64,000 bases of DNA. Source: an uncultured Aquimarina sp. (lineage in GTDB: Bacteria; Bacteroidota; Bacteroidia; Flavobacteriales; Flavobacteriaceae). Every line of letters begins with the position of its first letter. The first letter of the stretch is position 1. Positions 35,619 to 45,129 of this stretch are shown here, piece after piece. Below the pieces are notes generated by a model. That model saw nothing but the letters and a program-made list of their open reading frames with translations. It was not told the origin of the DNA and searched no databases. A program made the translations under genes and the position numbers. The stretch spans positions 372,001-436,000 of the forward strand of contig NZ_CANMED010000003.1 of the NCBI RefSeq assembly GCF_947496855.1, read 5' to 3'.

Positions 35619-37211
35619 ATGAAAAAATCATCTTTTCAAGCTTTATTGATGCTTACTCTAATGGTAATTACCATTGTAGCGTGTAATAAAAATAATAAAA
35701 AGGAATATGTTACGAATCCTCCAAGTGAAGATACCGAAACATTAATTGCGGCAATAACTCCAATAAATTCGAAACTCCCGGCAGACGTTTTAAAATCTTG
35801 TGTCGTAACACCTACTGATTTCAGTTCATGGTTTAAGTCTAAAAGTGTTTCCAAAAATGGAATTGTAACACCTGCTAATAGTGTGACATTTACACATCAA
35901 AACAATTGTGATTTTTATAAATGGTCAGAACAAATGTTTCTTTGGATGACATCTCCTAAACAAGAAGGAGATTATAAAAGTGGAACTGTAATAGAAACTC
36001 CTGCTTTTTATACAGTTTCTCCAATTAATGTTGTAAATAATGTAAAAGAAAGAACATTAATACCTCATGTATCTGGTCAAATGATAACTGCGGTAGCCAA
36101 CACTCAAAAAAACGATTTACCAATTGATTCTGAAGAAGGTCAAGCAACTGATGATGTATTGATCGCGCAAAAAAATGATTCTATCTTATATTATATTACT
36201 ATGGTAAACGATGTATACGCAAAGTTTGTGCTTGGTGCTAAAACTGGAAAACTTTTTGATAATGAATTTCCAACTACTCAGACTACATTGGATAGCATTG
36301 AAACTTTTGCTACCAGTATAGGTAAACCATTAAAAGATCCAGAAACATTGGCTATAGAAATAAAAACATCTTGGGTAGATGTAACTGGTTTATCTGATAG
36401 TAATGATTATATTACTATGGATGCGATCGTACCTAACTACACAAAAACAGATACTCTCTGGACGCCAAACACTACAAAACCTACCAGAAAGGCCAAACTT
36501 GCTTTAATAGGAATTCATATAGTAGGTAGTACCGCTGGTCATCCTGAAATGGTATGGGCAACTTTTGAACACGTTAATAATGCTCCTAATCTATCCTATA
36601 AATACCTTAACAATTCTACTCCTCCTGAAACCATAACTGTAGCTGCCGATACCGGAAATGATTGGTTACTAAACGATGATAGCGCAAGTAGCACTTATAA
36701 TCAATCACATATGAAATATGAAAGCGGGGATATTGTAGCCAATACAAAGACAAACCCTGAACAAACAATAACTGCCAGTAATACCAAGATGACCAAGCCA
36801 TGGGGAGTTGCAGATGCTGGTGTACCAAATCCTGAAAATGCTTCAGTTGCAGCATCTAATAGTCAGATTATATCAACAAACAATAGCGTTCTCGGACAGT
36901 TAGCAAATGGAGATATGCGTAAAAATTATATTTTTATTGGTGCTACCTGGACTAATGACGGTGCGGCTCCTACCGGAAAAAGTTATTCGGTAAAAGATAC
37001 GTTAACAGCTTCTGGAGTTGCAATAGGAACAAGTCAATTAGCTAATAGTACGATGGAAACATATGCGCAAAATGGATCTGCATATTCTCAATATGGCACC
37101 TGTTTTTCTTGTCATTCTAAAAACGATGGTTTATTACCAACAGATTTAAGTCATGTATATAAAGAAATAATGGCAGGTATCGTACCGAAGAAAGCTACCA
37201 AAACTCCTTAA
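35619..37211 (+). CDS. Lipoprotein with a single CxxCH heme-type motif
   Basis: 530 aa. Signal peptide with lipobox (I-V-A-C-N, Cys about 22). Most of the protein is a beta-rich domain of unknown family with several W residues. The C-terminus has C-F-S-C-H-S (about 497-502), a c-type heme attachment motif, followed by a short tail, as in cytochrome-domain lipoproteins. A distal Met ligand is not certain. It follows the ECF sigma/anti-sigma pair and ends at a perfect 26-bp hairpin terminator. It may be an electron-transfer or redox-sensing surface protein; substrate unknown. Confidence 0.6.
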   Translation: MKKSSFQALLMLTLMVITIVACNKNNKKEYVTNPPSEDTETLIAAITPINSKLPADVLKSCVVTPTDFSSWFKSKSVSKNGIVTPANSVTFTHQNNCDFYKWSEQMFLWMTSPKQEGDYKSGTVIETPAFYTVSPINVVNNVKERTLIPHVSGQMITAVANTQKNDLPIDSEEGQATDDVLIAQKNDSILYYITMVNDVYAKFVLGAKTGKLFDNEFPTTQTTLDSIETFATSIGKPLKDPETLAIEIKTSWVDVTGLSDSNDYITMDAIVPNYTKTDTLWTPNTTKPTRKAKLALIGIHIVGSTAGHPEMVWATFEHVNNAPNLSYKYLNNSTPPETITVAADTGNDWLLNDDSASSTYNQSHMKYESGDIVANTKTNPEQTITASNTKMTKPWGVADAGVPNPENASVAASNSQIISTNNSVLGQLANGDMRKNYIFIGATWTNDGAAPTGKSYSVKDTLTASGVAIGTSQLANSTMETYAQNGSAYSQYGTCFSCHSKNDGLLPTDLSHVYKEIMAGIVPKKATKTP

Positions 37212-37230
37212 AACAAGATTGTTATATAAG

Positions 37231-37285
37231 CATCATAAAAAAAGTTTACCATTCTAAATTAGAATGGTAAACTTTTTTTATGATG
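37231..37285. terminator. Perfect 26-bp hairpin between convergent genes
   Basis: The arms 37231-37256 and 37260-37285 are exact reverse complements with only a 3-base loop. It contains A7 and T7 tracts, so it can terminate transcription from both sides (530-aa gene on plus, lipoprotein on minus). Confidence 0.85.
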
Positions 37286-37341
37286 AAATAATTACATCCT
37301 CTTTTATAAAGTCAAATACTTCAATGTTTCTATATTGGTTC

Positions 37342-38343
37342 TTAATCATCAAAATCTATATCTCCACCACTAGGCAGAGTGTTTAAAAACTCATCGAAAT
37401 CCGAAATCTCAGAAAAATCGCCAGATGGTATAGAAATATCTACACTTGATAATGCTCTAACAGAAAAATCTGAAACATCTGAAGTAATATGAATATTTAG
37501 ATCTACTCCTTTTTTCAGAATTTGTAATCCCATATTAAGCCATTTGTTTTTAGATAACTTCTCTAAATCTGTTTCTTTCTTAACAGTAGAATCTTTTTTG
37601 CGCAATATGTTTCTTGCCAATTGATCAATTGCTTTTGTTTGTTTTCCTTTAATTATCGAATCATTACTAATTTCAGAAAAAGTTGTTTTCACATCTGATT
37701 TTAAAGGAAAATTAATCTCATCGGGAAGGTTTAAAAATACCATATCTAATAATTCTCGTTTTATCTTTATTTCTTTAGAATCAAATATATCTTGTTTTAG
37801 AAAATCGGTATCATTGTGATATCTCGTAAAATCACAGCTAAACTCTTTAATTATTGTAGAATCTTTTATTTGTTCTATTAATTTATATTCTGGTAGTAAT
37901 TTAAAGGTATGATCTACAGGAGAAGGAATACCTTTAGGCATTACTTTATTTTCTAATTGAGATTTATAATCTTTGATACTAAGTGTATGTTTATTTCTTT
38001 TATCACTAAATTTATCCGCATAGTACATTACTACACTATCTTTTTTTAAGTCAATAATAATACCTGCATAATTATCCAACACACTATAAACTCCTCCCCA
38101 TCGCTGTTCTCTTTTTATTCTATTTTCTGAAATAAAATAAGTAGTATGTACTTTTGTTAAAGATCCATAAAGACCTCTGGACTCGGATAGTTTTATTTCT
38201 CCTTCGAAATAAGGCCTATTATCTTTTTCTTTATCTCCAGTTTCCTCTGCTGCTTCGTTTTTTTTATCATTTAAAAAATTGCAAGAAGCAAACACACAGA
38301 GTAAAATGATACTACTAAATTTTACAATTGAATATTTCGTCAT
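37342..38343 (-). CDS. Lipoprotein of unknown function
   Basis: 333 aa. The signal peptide ends in F-A-S-C-N (lipobox, Cys about 21), followed by an acidic linker. The rest shows beta strands up to about residue 210, then helices and an acidic C-terminal tail rich in Asp/Gly (F-D-D at the end). I recognise no family with confidence; it is reminiscent of DUF4412-type lipoproteins. Stand-alone on the minus strand, 378 bp downstream of the TonB operon end. Confidence 0.5.
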   Translation of the reverse strand: MTKYSIVKFSSIILLCVFASCNFLNDKKNEAAEETGDKEKDNRPYFEGEIKLSESRGLYGSLTKVHTTYFISENRIKREQRWGGVYSVLDNYAGIIIDLKKDSVVMYYADKFSDKRNKHTLSIKDYKSQLENKVMPKGIPSPVDHTFKLLPEYKLIEQIKDSTIIKEFSCDFTRYHNDTDFLKQDIFDSKEIKIKRELLDMVFLNLPDEINFPLKSDVKTTFSEISNDSIIKGKQTKAIDQLARNILRKKDSTVKKETDLEKLSKNKWLNMGLQILKKGVDLNIHITSDVSDFSVRALSSVDISIPSGDFSEISDFDEFLNTLPSGGDIDFDD

Positions 38344-38721
38344 TAGTTATATTATCTATTTAATTTTTATCCTATTAATCGCTAAACTTCGTTTGTTATT
38401 TTAATTTTCCGTGAATAACAAAAAAAAAGTTTCTTTTCAGATTCACTAATATCTAAAGGCAGTACTAATCCGTTAGCATGTATTTTAAAATTATATTGAA
38501 ATATCTACTCTATCACTTCGATAACACTTCATTATAAACACATACACATAATTAAGATACAAACGTATTACAAAAAATAAATCTACGGTTAGTTTTTATA
38601 TTAAACAAAGAAAAAGCCTGCCTGCCCCCCAGCAAGCAAACTTTCTCCGTAACAACATCAAAAAACAAAACCGACTAACTCAATTACCTTTGCAATACTT
38701 TATTTTATTAATCATAATAGT
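38344..38721. other. Intergenic region between the lipoprotein and the TonB operon
   Basis: 378 bp. A minus-strand TACGTTTG (38560-38567) fits the Bacteroidetes -7 consensus for the 333-aa lipoprotein. A GC-richer patch (about 38615-38640) contains repeated GCCTGC/CAGCAAGC strings. No gene seen. Confidence 0.35.
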
Positions 38722-40953
38722 CTAAAATCTATAGGTTATTCCTGTTTTTACAAAAAATGGTGTACCAGGTGTAAAGTGAATTTCTTCTTCCGATTGGGCT
38801 TCGTTTGCTAACCTGGATTCTGTAGCAAATTGTGTTTCATTCCATTCTGTATCAAATAGATTTTCAATACTTACTGAAAAGTCAAATTGCTTCCATTCAT
38901 AATTTAGTGATACATCGACTACGGTATATCCTTCTGCTAAAATACTGTTGTCTTCTGTTGCCGATCGGTCTCCTAAGTGTCTGTAACGTATTCCGCCAGA
39001 GAAATTATGTAAATTCTCTACACTAATTCCTCCTGCTGCGGTAAATTTTGGTGCTAAAGGAATATAATCATTACCATCTTGCTCTTCTATACTTCTGGCA
39101 TAGGTATACGTGGCATCAGAGTCTAAAAATAGCCAATCATTTAGCTGATATCTTCCACTAATATCAATCCCGGTTCTTCTTGTTTTTCCACTAGGTTCTA
39201 CTACTCCTTCATCACCCACATATACAAACTCTTGTTCCAGTCCTAAATACCACAGCGTCGTGTTCAAAAATACTTTTGAGAAAGGTTTCCAATTCATCCC
39301 AAGATCTACACCATATGATTTAGGCAAAATTTCTTCCCCATTTTGGGCAGTTACTACTCTAGTATCATTACCGTGAAATCCAATTCCTGATTTTGCAAAA
39401 AAATGTAGGTTATCAGTTGGATCATAAGAAACTCTCAATTTTGGTGTTATAATAGATTTTGTTTCAGATTGAACAGTAAAAGGAGCCAATAACGCATCCT
39501 CATAGATATATTTAAAATAATCCAAGCGGACGACAGGCGTTATTTTAAATTTCCCGAAATCAAAAGTAACATCTGCAAAAGCATATGCATTTGTTTCATT
39601 TACATTTCCAAAACTTACGTTTTCGAGTGTTTCATTCCTATTAGCTGTTCTGGATAATTCGTTATTATCAATCGCATCATTTCGCAACCCGATTCCTCCA
39701 TTAAATTTCAATTCGACTTGATCCCAATACTTTGTAGAACTAAAAACACTATTAAAACCAAACAGTTCTCTACTTTCTTTTTGTCTTATCTGATCTCCGT
39801 TTATTGGGTCATTAAGAAAAAAGGTGAAATTAGAATACAGTTCAAAATCATACATTGTATAAAACACATTGGTTTTAAACGTAGAATTATCCGCAATAAA
39901 CTTATCGTATGTTAGATTAAAGTTAGTTCTGGATGTAGTTCCACCTTCTGTATCATCAATAGCTCCAAACCTCGAAATAATTCCCTGATCTACAGCTCTG
40001 TTTGGTATTTGTCCAGAGGCATCCCAACGACTAGTAAAATGTGAAGCGGCAACAGCTATCTTATTGTTATCCGATAATTGCTTGATAAACTTACCTGCTA
40101 TATTAATTCTATTAAAATTCTGTGGAGATTCAAAAGGACCGTCACTCTCTACATATTCTAATGCTAACGTAGCATTTTCTTTCGGAGAAGTTTCTAGAAG
40201 ATTAAATAACCCTACTGTCCGTAATGTGTTAAAATCCCCAGCTTCTACTTTAATCTCATTATTAATAAAACTCTCTTTTGTTCTAAATGCTACATACCCA
40301 GCTGTATTAAAATTTCCTTGATCGGCAGTATAGGAACCTTTACCAAAGCTTATTTTATCAATAGTTTCCGGAATTATAAAATGTAAATCGGCATAACCTT
40401 GTCCGTGCGCATGAGAAACCATATTCACAGGCATACCATCCACAGAAATCGACACATCAGTTCCGTGATCAACATCAAATCCTCTAAGAAAAATTTGTTC
40501 TGCCTTACCTCCTCCAGCATGCTGACCTATAAATAAACCAGGTACTTTTTGCAATAACTCCTGAGAAGAGTTTACCGGATTCACTTTCATATCTATTTTG
40601 TTTATCAACTGTAATGGATTTATTTCTTGCTTTAAAACTAACTCATCTAACTGAAAAATTTTATTTTCTAATACTATTTTGATGCCTTCTTCAAAATCAG
40701 TTTTTTTAATAATCAAGTTTTTGGTCTCAAAACCTAAGAGACGTATCGTTAGTGTATCATTAGTTGCTACTTTAGGAAGTAAAAAAGTTCCGTTTTCTAA
40801 AGTATGTGTATGTTTCTCGGCCTGGTTATTATATACGTAAGCTTCAGACAGAGGAGTATCAAATGTATCAACAACTTTTCCTTTTAAAGTTTGATTTTGA
40901 GCATAAGTGTTCAAGCCGAATATCAGCGAAAGTATCACAAGTATGTTTTTCAT
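38722..40953 (-). CDS. TonB-dependent outer-membrane receptor
   Basis: 743 aa. Signal peptide (1-18, ending T-Y-A-Q), carboxypeptidase-like regulatory domain (about 20-105), plug domain (about 115-225) and a 22-strand barrel ending in T-Y-R-F. The plug contains R-G-F-D-V-D-H-G-T-D and S-H-A-H-G-Q-G-Y-A-D, a histidine-rich stretch that I associate with receptors for metal or metallophore-type ligands; that link is from memory. It is the last gene of a minus-strand operon with a TPR lipoprotein and two DUF4331 genes. Confidence 0.88.
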   Translation of the reverse strand: MKNILVILSLIFGLNTYAQNQTLKGKVVDTFDTPLSEAYVYNNQAEKHTHTLENGTFLLPKVATNDTLTIRLLGFETKNLIIKKTDFEEGIKIVLENKIFQLDELVLKQEINPLQLINKIDMKVNPVNSSQELLQKVPGLFIGQHAGGGKAEQIFLRGFDVDHGTDVSISVDGMPVNMVSHAHGQGYADLHFIIPETIDKISFGKGSYTADQGNFNTAGYVAFRTKESFINNEIKVEAGDFNTLRTVGLFNLLETSPKENATLALEYVESDGPFESPQNFNRINIAGKFIKQLSDNNKIAVAASHFTSRWDASGQIPNRAVDQGIISRFGAIDDTEGGTTSRTNFNLTYDKFIADNSTFKTNVFYTMYDFELYSNFTFFLNDPINGDQIRQKESRELFGFNSVFSSTKYWDQVELKFNGGIGLRNDAIDNNELSRTANRNETLENVSFGNVNETNAYAFADVTFDFGKFKITPVVRLDYFKYIYEDALLAPFTVQSETKSIITPKLRVSYDPTDNLHFFAKSGIGFHGNDTRVVTAQNGEEILPKSYGVDLGMNWKPFSKVFLNTTLWYLGLEQEFVYVGDEGVVEPSGKTRRTGIDISGRYQLNDWLFLDSDATYTYARSIEEQDGNDYIPLAPKFTAAGGISVENLHNFSGGIRYRHLGDRSATEDNSILAEGYTVVDVSLNYEWKQFDFSVSIENLFDTEWNETQFATESRLANEAQSEEEIHFTPGTPFFVKTGITYRF

Positions 40954-40991
40954 GTAGATTTTTATTTTAGTAATTTGGAGAAAATAGGCAC

Positions 40992-42284
40992 CTACAAATT
41001 TATTATTTTCTGAGAAATAACAGGGCCTAACTCATAACTACTTCCAATCAATTCTTCGATAATTGAACTTGCTTTCTTTGATAAATTATTTGCTTTATAA
41101 ATCTGAGCAATATGGAAACTTGCTAAAGGCTCGAACGTCTTATGAACTATATAATTCTCAGCAATTGATAATGCTTCTTTATGATCTCCTTTTAAATTTA
41201 GTATATATGCTTTTAGGTCATATGATTGTGGAGTTGGACGGTTCCGTATTTCTTCTTCTGCTATCTCCAAAGCTTGTTCAAAAGCTTGGTATTCTTCGGC
41301 AAGAAGTAATGCAGTATGTGTATTATACATAGATCCATATTGTTTGTCTTTAACAGCGTGCTCGTATCTCTTAAGATGCACTCTTTTAGTTATATCTTCT
41401 TTTTGGAACTCTGCTATTTCTGCTTTTAATAAAAAATAATCAGGACTTTGATGACTCCTAGTAAGTACGTCTAAAATTCTTAATGCTTCTTCTGGCTTAT
41501 GTTCATAGGAATATACAATCCAAGCAATTCCCTTCTTTGCATATGCATTAGAAGGATCAATTGCTAATGCTTTTAAATAATGATCATAAGATTCTCTTAT
41601 CCTACCAGCATGACCATAATAGTCGGCTAAATTCGTATAGGACCATAATTGTAACCCTTGATTTTTGCTGCTTTCTGCAATCTTTAGTGCTTTTTCCATA
41701 TTCCTAATGGTAGCATCCAAATTTCCTTTATAGTCATTCCATTTAGCTAAACGGATTAGAAAATCGTAATCACTCTGATTTGCTATTCTTTCTAAATACT
41801 TGGCTGCATTTTCATATTCTCCCAATTCCATAGAGATATCAAACAATACCATCTCTGTAGCTTTACTATCTGTTTTTGAAAGATAAGCTCCTTGAGCAGC
41901 TTCTTTTGCTTCAATAAATCTATGTTGTGATATATAATTATGAGCTAGTGCCAAAAGATGTCCTGATTTTCCAATGACTGCTATCTCTGCAGATTTTGTT
42001 AATGCTTTCTCAGCTAATTTAAGATAGTCTATATCTCCGGTAGCTTGAAATAATTCTGTATAAGCTGCTGCTGCAGGTCCTAAAGCCGTAATCTGAAGAC
42101 TATCTTCCTTTATTCTAGAATTCCAAAACTGTAACCTTCCTTTCGATTCTTCAACTATTTGATTATTTTTCTCGGTAAGATACACTGTATAATCTTCCGG
42201 ATTCGTAATGCTAGTTTCTTGTTTTTGACAAGAAATAATAAGCATTCCTATTATGCAACCTATTATGTTATTTGATATTTTCAT
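40992..42284 (-). CDS. TPR lipoprotein
   Basis: 430 aa from the ATG at 42284, chosen because it begins a normal signal peptide with lipobox (I-I-S-C-Q); an in-frame ATG 30 bases upstream adds a polar, unlikely extension. The mature protein is almost entirely helical, with about eight tetratricopeptide repeats (for example Y-L-K-A-L-A-I-D-P-S-N-A-Y-A-K-K-G). Periplasmic scaffolding partner of the downstream TonB receptor, 38 bp away, and the upstream DUF4331 proteins. Confidence 0.75.
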   Translation of the reverse strand: MKISNNIIGCIIGMLIISCQKQETSITNPEDYTVYLTEKNNQIVEESKGRLQFWNSRIKEDSLQITALGPAAAAYTELFQATGDIDYLKLAEKALTKSAEIAVIGKSGHLLALAHNYISQHRFIEAKEAAQGAYLSKTDSKATEMVLFDISMELGEYENAAKYLERIANQSDYDFLIRLAKWNDYKGNLDATIRNMEKALKIAESSKNQGLQLWSYTNLADYYGHAGRIRESYDHYLKALAIDPSNAYAKKGIAWIVYSYEHKPEEALRILDVLTRSHQSPDYFLLKAEIAEFQKEDITKRVHLKRYEHAVKDKQYGSMYNTHTALLLAEEYQAFEQALEIAEEEIRNRPTPQSYDLKAYILNLKGDHKEALSIAENYIVHKTFEPLASFHIAQIYKANNLSKKASSIIEELIGSSYELGPVISQKIINL

Positions 42285-42417
42285 TTGTTTTGTTTTTTGA
42301 GTTTCAACTATCATTCTGAGTCTATCGTATTTACCTGTATTAAAGAGTATAAAATCATTTGAGGGCTGATTTTAATCAATAGACAGACTCAGTTTGAAGT
42401 AAGTATTTAATCGTTAT

Positions 42418-43032
42418 TTATGAACCATGAGGAGACTCTAAATACGGGAATGTATTTGATGGTGTTTCTCCGGCATTACTAACTCCATCAGTAACAAGTA
42501 TTGGTAAATCTGGAGTTCCATCATTATCTAAATCCTGTCCATTAAAGCGATCTCCCGTTTGTCCACCAAACAATAGTATTAAGGATACATCGATTACATC
42601 ATCTGTTAATTTTCTTCCTGTTAACACATTCGTTCCATCAAAATATGTTGTGGGCACTCCAGGAGCCACTTGTAAAACATCTGATGCTAAAACAGTAGTT
42701 AGGGTTGTAATGTCTAAACCTAAAATATTATTTTCATATGTTGCTCCAAATGCATCATGTAATCCTACTAATTGAGTTTCGAATAAAGACTGAAAATTTG
42801 CTCCTTGTTCAGAAGGAATAGTAACATTAAAGCTATTTTCGATATCTGGTGTTGCACTAAAAACGGTATTGATTCCTGGGCGCCCCATTTGATCTTCTTG
42901 TGTGAAAGTTCCGGAAAAATCCAAAGCAACGGGCGGATTAATTACTATCGTGTCATCATCACTACTACAACTTGCTAATCCTGCTAGAACTATCAAAGCA
43001 GCTGATAAATTTTTTAATTTCTTAAGTTTCAT
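42418..43032 (-). CDS. DUF4331 C-terminal half, as a separate lipoprotein
   Basis: 204 aa. Lipobox (L-A-S-C-S, Cys about 22). The mature part matches the second half of DUF4331 proteins: Q-E-D-Q-M-G-R-P-G-I-N-T-V, then T-G-R-K-L-T-D-D-V-I-D-V-S-L and the ending T-F-P-Y-L-E-S-P-H. The first half is encoded by the gene upstream, 27 bp away, so here the domain is split into two exported proteins that presumably associate. Confidence 0.7.
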   Translation of the reverse strand: MKLKKLKNLSAALIVLAGLASCSSDDDTIVINPPVALDFSGTFTQEDQMGRPGINTVFSATPDIENSFNVTIPSEQGANFQSLFETQLVGLHDAFGATYENNILGLDITTLTTVLASDVLQVAPGVPTTYFDGTNVLTGRKLTDDVIDVSLILLFGGQTGDRFNGQDLDNDGTPDLPILVTDGVSNAGETPSNTFPYLESPHGS

Positions 43033-43059
43033 AATATGTATTGTTTTAAAAATTTCTAA

Positions 43060-43740
43060 TTATTGTTTTCTTTTTGCTTCTGCCCAAGTATTAAATACTT
43101 CAACTCCCGTTCCTGCTGGATGACTAAATGTTCCTCCTAGAAGTGCATTAGGAACTTCTACAACTAATGATAATACATTGGTACCATCGAAATCATCATT
43201 ACCAGGATTATTGAAACCTCCAGAAGCCATTCCTCCAATAATTGCATTGAATTGATTGGAATCAAAAAAGAAAGGGTCTTCTCTTAACCCTGCGAAATAT
43301 GAAATTCCATTTGCTTCTGATGTAGTTCCGCCAGATCCTGAACTGATCGCTACCTGACCTAGATATTGGGTATCTTCATCAATCGTGCTGTTAAGTCCCG
43401 TTTGTGAAGGTTGGTATGGCCCAAAAAAATACATGATACCATCTCTAGGTATTGCTTGTATAACTAGATCTTCTACTAAATCACCATCATTATCGATGTT
43501 AATTTCTACCAATACGTTTTCATCAAAAGTAGCTGAACTTCCAGGTGCTAATAGTCCTTGAACATTTGCTACAAATACAGTATTATCTGGATTTGCACCT
43601 TCAAAAGCATAAAGATCTGTAATATCTGCTGTGTTTCCTACGACTGCTGGGGCATCAATATGATCCGCTGCCATAAGTGCAACTCCTAAACTGAAAAGCC
43701 CACCAAGGATGAATAAATTTGTTTTTCTAATCTTGTTCAT
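43060..43740 (-). CDS. DUF4331 N-terminal half, exported
   Basis: 226 aa with a signal peptide (about 1-25, ending L-M-A-A). It begins with the family's A-D-H-I-D-A-P-A-V, followed by D-I-T-D-L-Y-A-F-E and an acidic calcium-like I-D-N-D-G-D-L-V-E-D. It stops where the second DUF4331 half would begin. It is the first gene of the operon (this gene, DUF4331 second half, TPR lipoprotein, TonB receptor). The function of DUF4331 is not known. Confidence 0.75.
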   Translation of the reverse strand: MNKIRKTNLFILGGLFSLGVALMAADHIDAPAVVGNTADITDLYAFEGANPDNTVFVANVQGLLAPGSSATFDENVLVEINIDNDGDLVEDLVIQAIPRDGIMYFFGPYQPSQTGLNSTIDEDTQYLGQVAISSGSGGTTSEANGISYFAGLREDPFFFDSNQFNAIIGGMASGGFNNPGNDDFDGTNVLSLVVEVPNALLGGTFSHPAGTGVEVFNTWAEAKRKQ

Positions 43741-43877
43741 TTTATTTAATTTTAAATGTTTACGTCAATACATACGAGGAAAAAAAAGTCTCGGTTCTCT
43801 ATACAATGTTAAAGGTTTGTTAACTAACTTATTACTCATCTTAATGATCATAGCGTCTCGTTTAGATAAAAAAAAAT

Positions 43878-43885
43878 TAACTTTG
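43878..43885 (+). promoter_or_regulatory. Promoter -7 element (TAACTTTG)
   Basis: Matches the Bacteroidetes TAnnTTTG consensus, 18 bases before the ATG of the LETM1-like gene. No clear -33 box. Confidence 0.5.
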
Positions 43886-43903
43886 CAGTAAACTAATTAA
43901 CCA

Positions 43904-45085
43904 ATGAACCCTTCAACTACTGGTTGGATAGATAAATTTCTAAGAGATTTTGATGTTTACACTCTTTCTCAGTCTTCTTTGGATATGTTATATTCAAGAC
44001 TTAGGAACGTAGGTTTTATTTACGGTACATCGGTAGAAATAGTCTTGCCTAATGATTCGGAAATTATTTATTCTGAAGAAGAGAAAACAAAAATCAACCT
44101 TTTTGCAGCCTTAGTAATAACCTACTTTGAAACCATTGATAATGGTGACCCAAAAGATTGTATAAAAGCGCTTATAGAATTTTATGAATACTTGGATACT
44201 AAAAAATCTTTCTTCTCTTTCATCAATACATTGACTACCAGTAAGAGTGAAAAGCTGGAGAAGATTATGCACACGCGTATCCAAACCAATGAATCTATTT
44301 TTAAGAAAAATTTTAGCCACTTATTAACAAATGCACTATTATTTATTGATGTATTGGCTTTTGAGCATTTCTTGATTCATGATAAGAACCCTATTGAATA
44401 TGCAGCTGCACTGGAAGAAACCTTGACTAATATTGTTTTTCTAGCTTTAAACTCTAAAATCGAAAAAGATAATTACGATGAGTTATTGGTCAAACTATTT
44501 GCTTCATCTGTAAGATATACAAAAGTTAATACCGATGAAGATGCCAGTTTTGATCAGATCGATCTGGATGAGTATACCGATGATCTAGAGAAAAGATATA
44601 TTTTGGACCTTACCAGTTTAGCGGTATGGAATGATAAAGAAATTGATTTTGGAGAACAGGATTTTATTCGCACACTAGGACTAGAACTAGGATTACCAAA
44701 TCAATGGGTAAAAGAATCTCTATATTCTGTACAGTCATTTGTAAAAGAACATAAAGAAGATATTTCCTTTTTTAATTATTCTAATCCCGCACATCACTTT
44801 TATAAACAAACCTCTAGAACGGTGAGTGTATTAATTCTTAGAAATAAGAAAAGGTTAATTAAAGAAATTTCAGAAAGTAAAGATTTAATGATTTTATTGG
44901 GTCAATCCGCCGTTAGAGATTTATCTAAAGAAGAAAAGCAAAAAGTAAAACAGCAATTATTGGATGTTTGTAAAACTATTCCGTCTTTAGCTATTTTTAT
45001 TCTACCTGGTGGAAGTTTATTAATGCCTTTATTAATTAAGTTCATTCCTCAGCTGTTACCTTCGGCTTTTAACGAGAATAAATAA
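43904..45085 (+). CDS. LETM1-related protein
   Basis: 393 aa, mostly helical, acidic. The C-terminal 60 residues carry the LETM1-like hydrophobic motif (I-P-S-L-A-I-F-I-L-P-G-G-S-L-L-M-P-L), which may dip into the membrane. The central part (about 200-320) resembles a TerB-like helical domain with acidic residues. Flavobacterial relatives are annotated as LETM1-related biofilm-associated proteins. Role in ion homeostasis or surface attachment is inferred from the name only. Monocistronic with its own promoter element and terminator. Confidence 0.7.
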   Translation: MNPSTTGWIDKFLRDFDVYTLSQSSLDMLYSRLRNVGFIYGTSVEIVLPNDSEIIYSEEEKTKINLFAALVITYFETIDNGDPKDCIKALIEFYEYLDTKKSFFSFINTLTTSKSEKLEKIMHTRIQTNESIFKKNFSHLLTNALLFIDVLAFEHFLIHDKNPIEYAAALEETLTNIVFLALNSKIEKDNYDELLVKLFASSVRYTKVNTDEDASFDQIDLDEYTDDLEKRYILDLTSLAVWNDKEIDFGEQDFIRTLGLELGLPNQWVKESLYSVQSFVKEHKEDISFFNYSNPAHHFYKQTSRTVSVLILRNKKRLIKEISESKDLMILLGQSAVRDLSKEEKQKVKQQLLDVCKTIPSLAIFILPGGSLLMPLLIKFIPQLLPSAFNENK

Positions 45086-45124
45086 AAAATCCCTTTTCAG
45101 CGAATGTATCAGGGATTTTTTATT
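45081..45124. terminator. Bidirectional terminator
   Basis: A 13-bp perfect stem (45081-45093 with 45112-45124, with A6/T6 tracts) with an 18-base loop, between the convergent LETM1-like gene and the 207-aa membrane protein gene. It overlaps the LETM1-like stop codon. Confidence 0.75.
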
Positions 45125-45129
45125 TGTTT

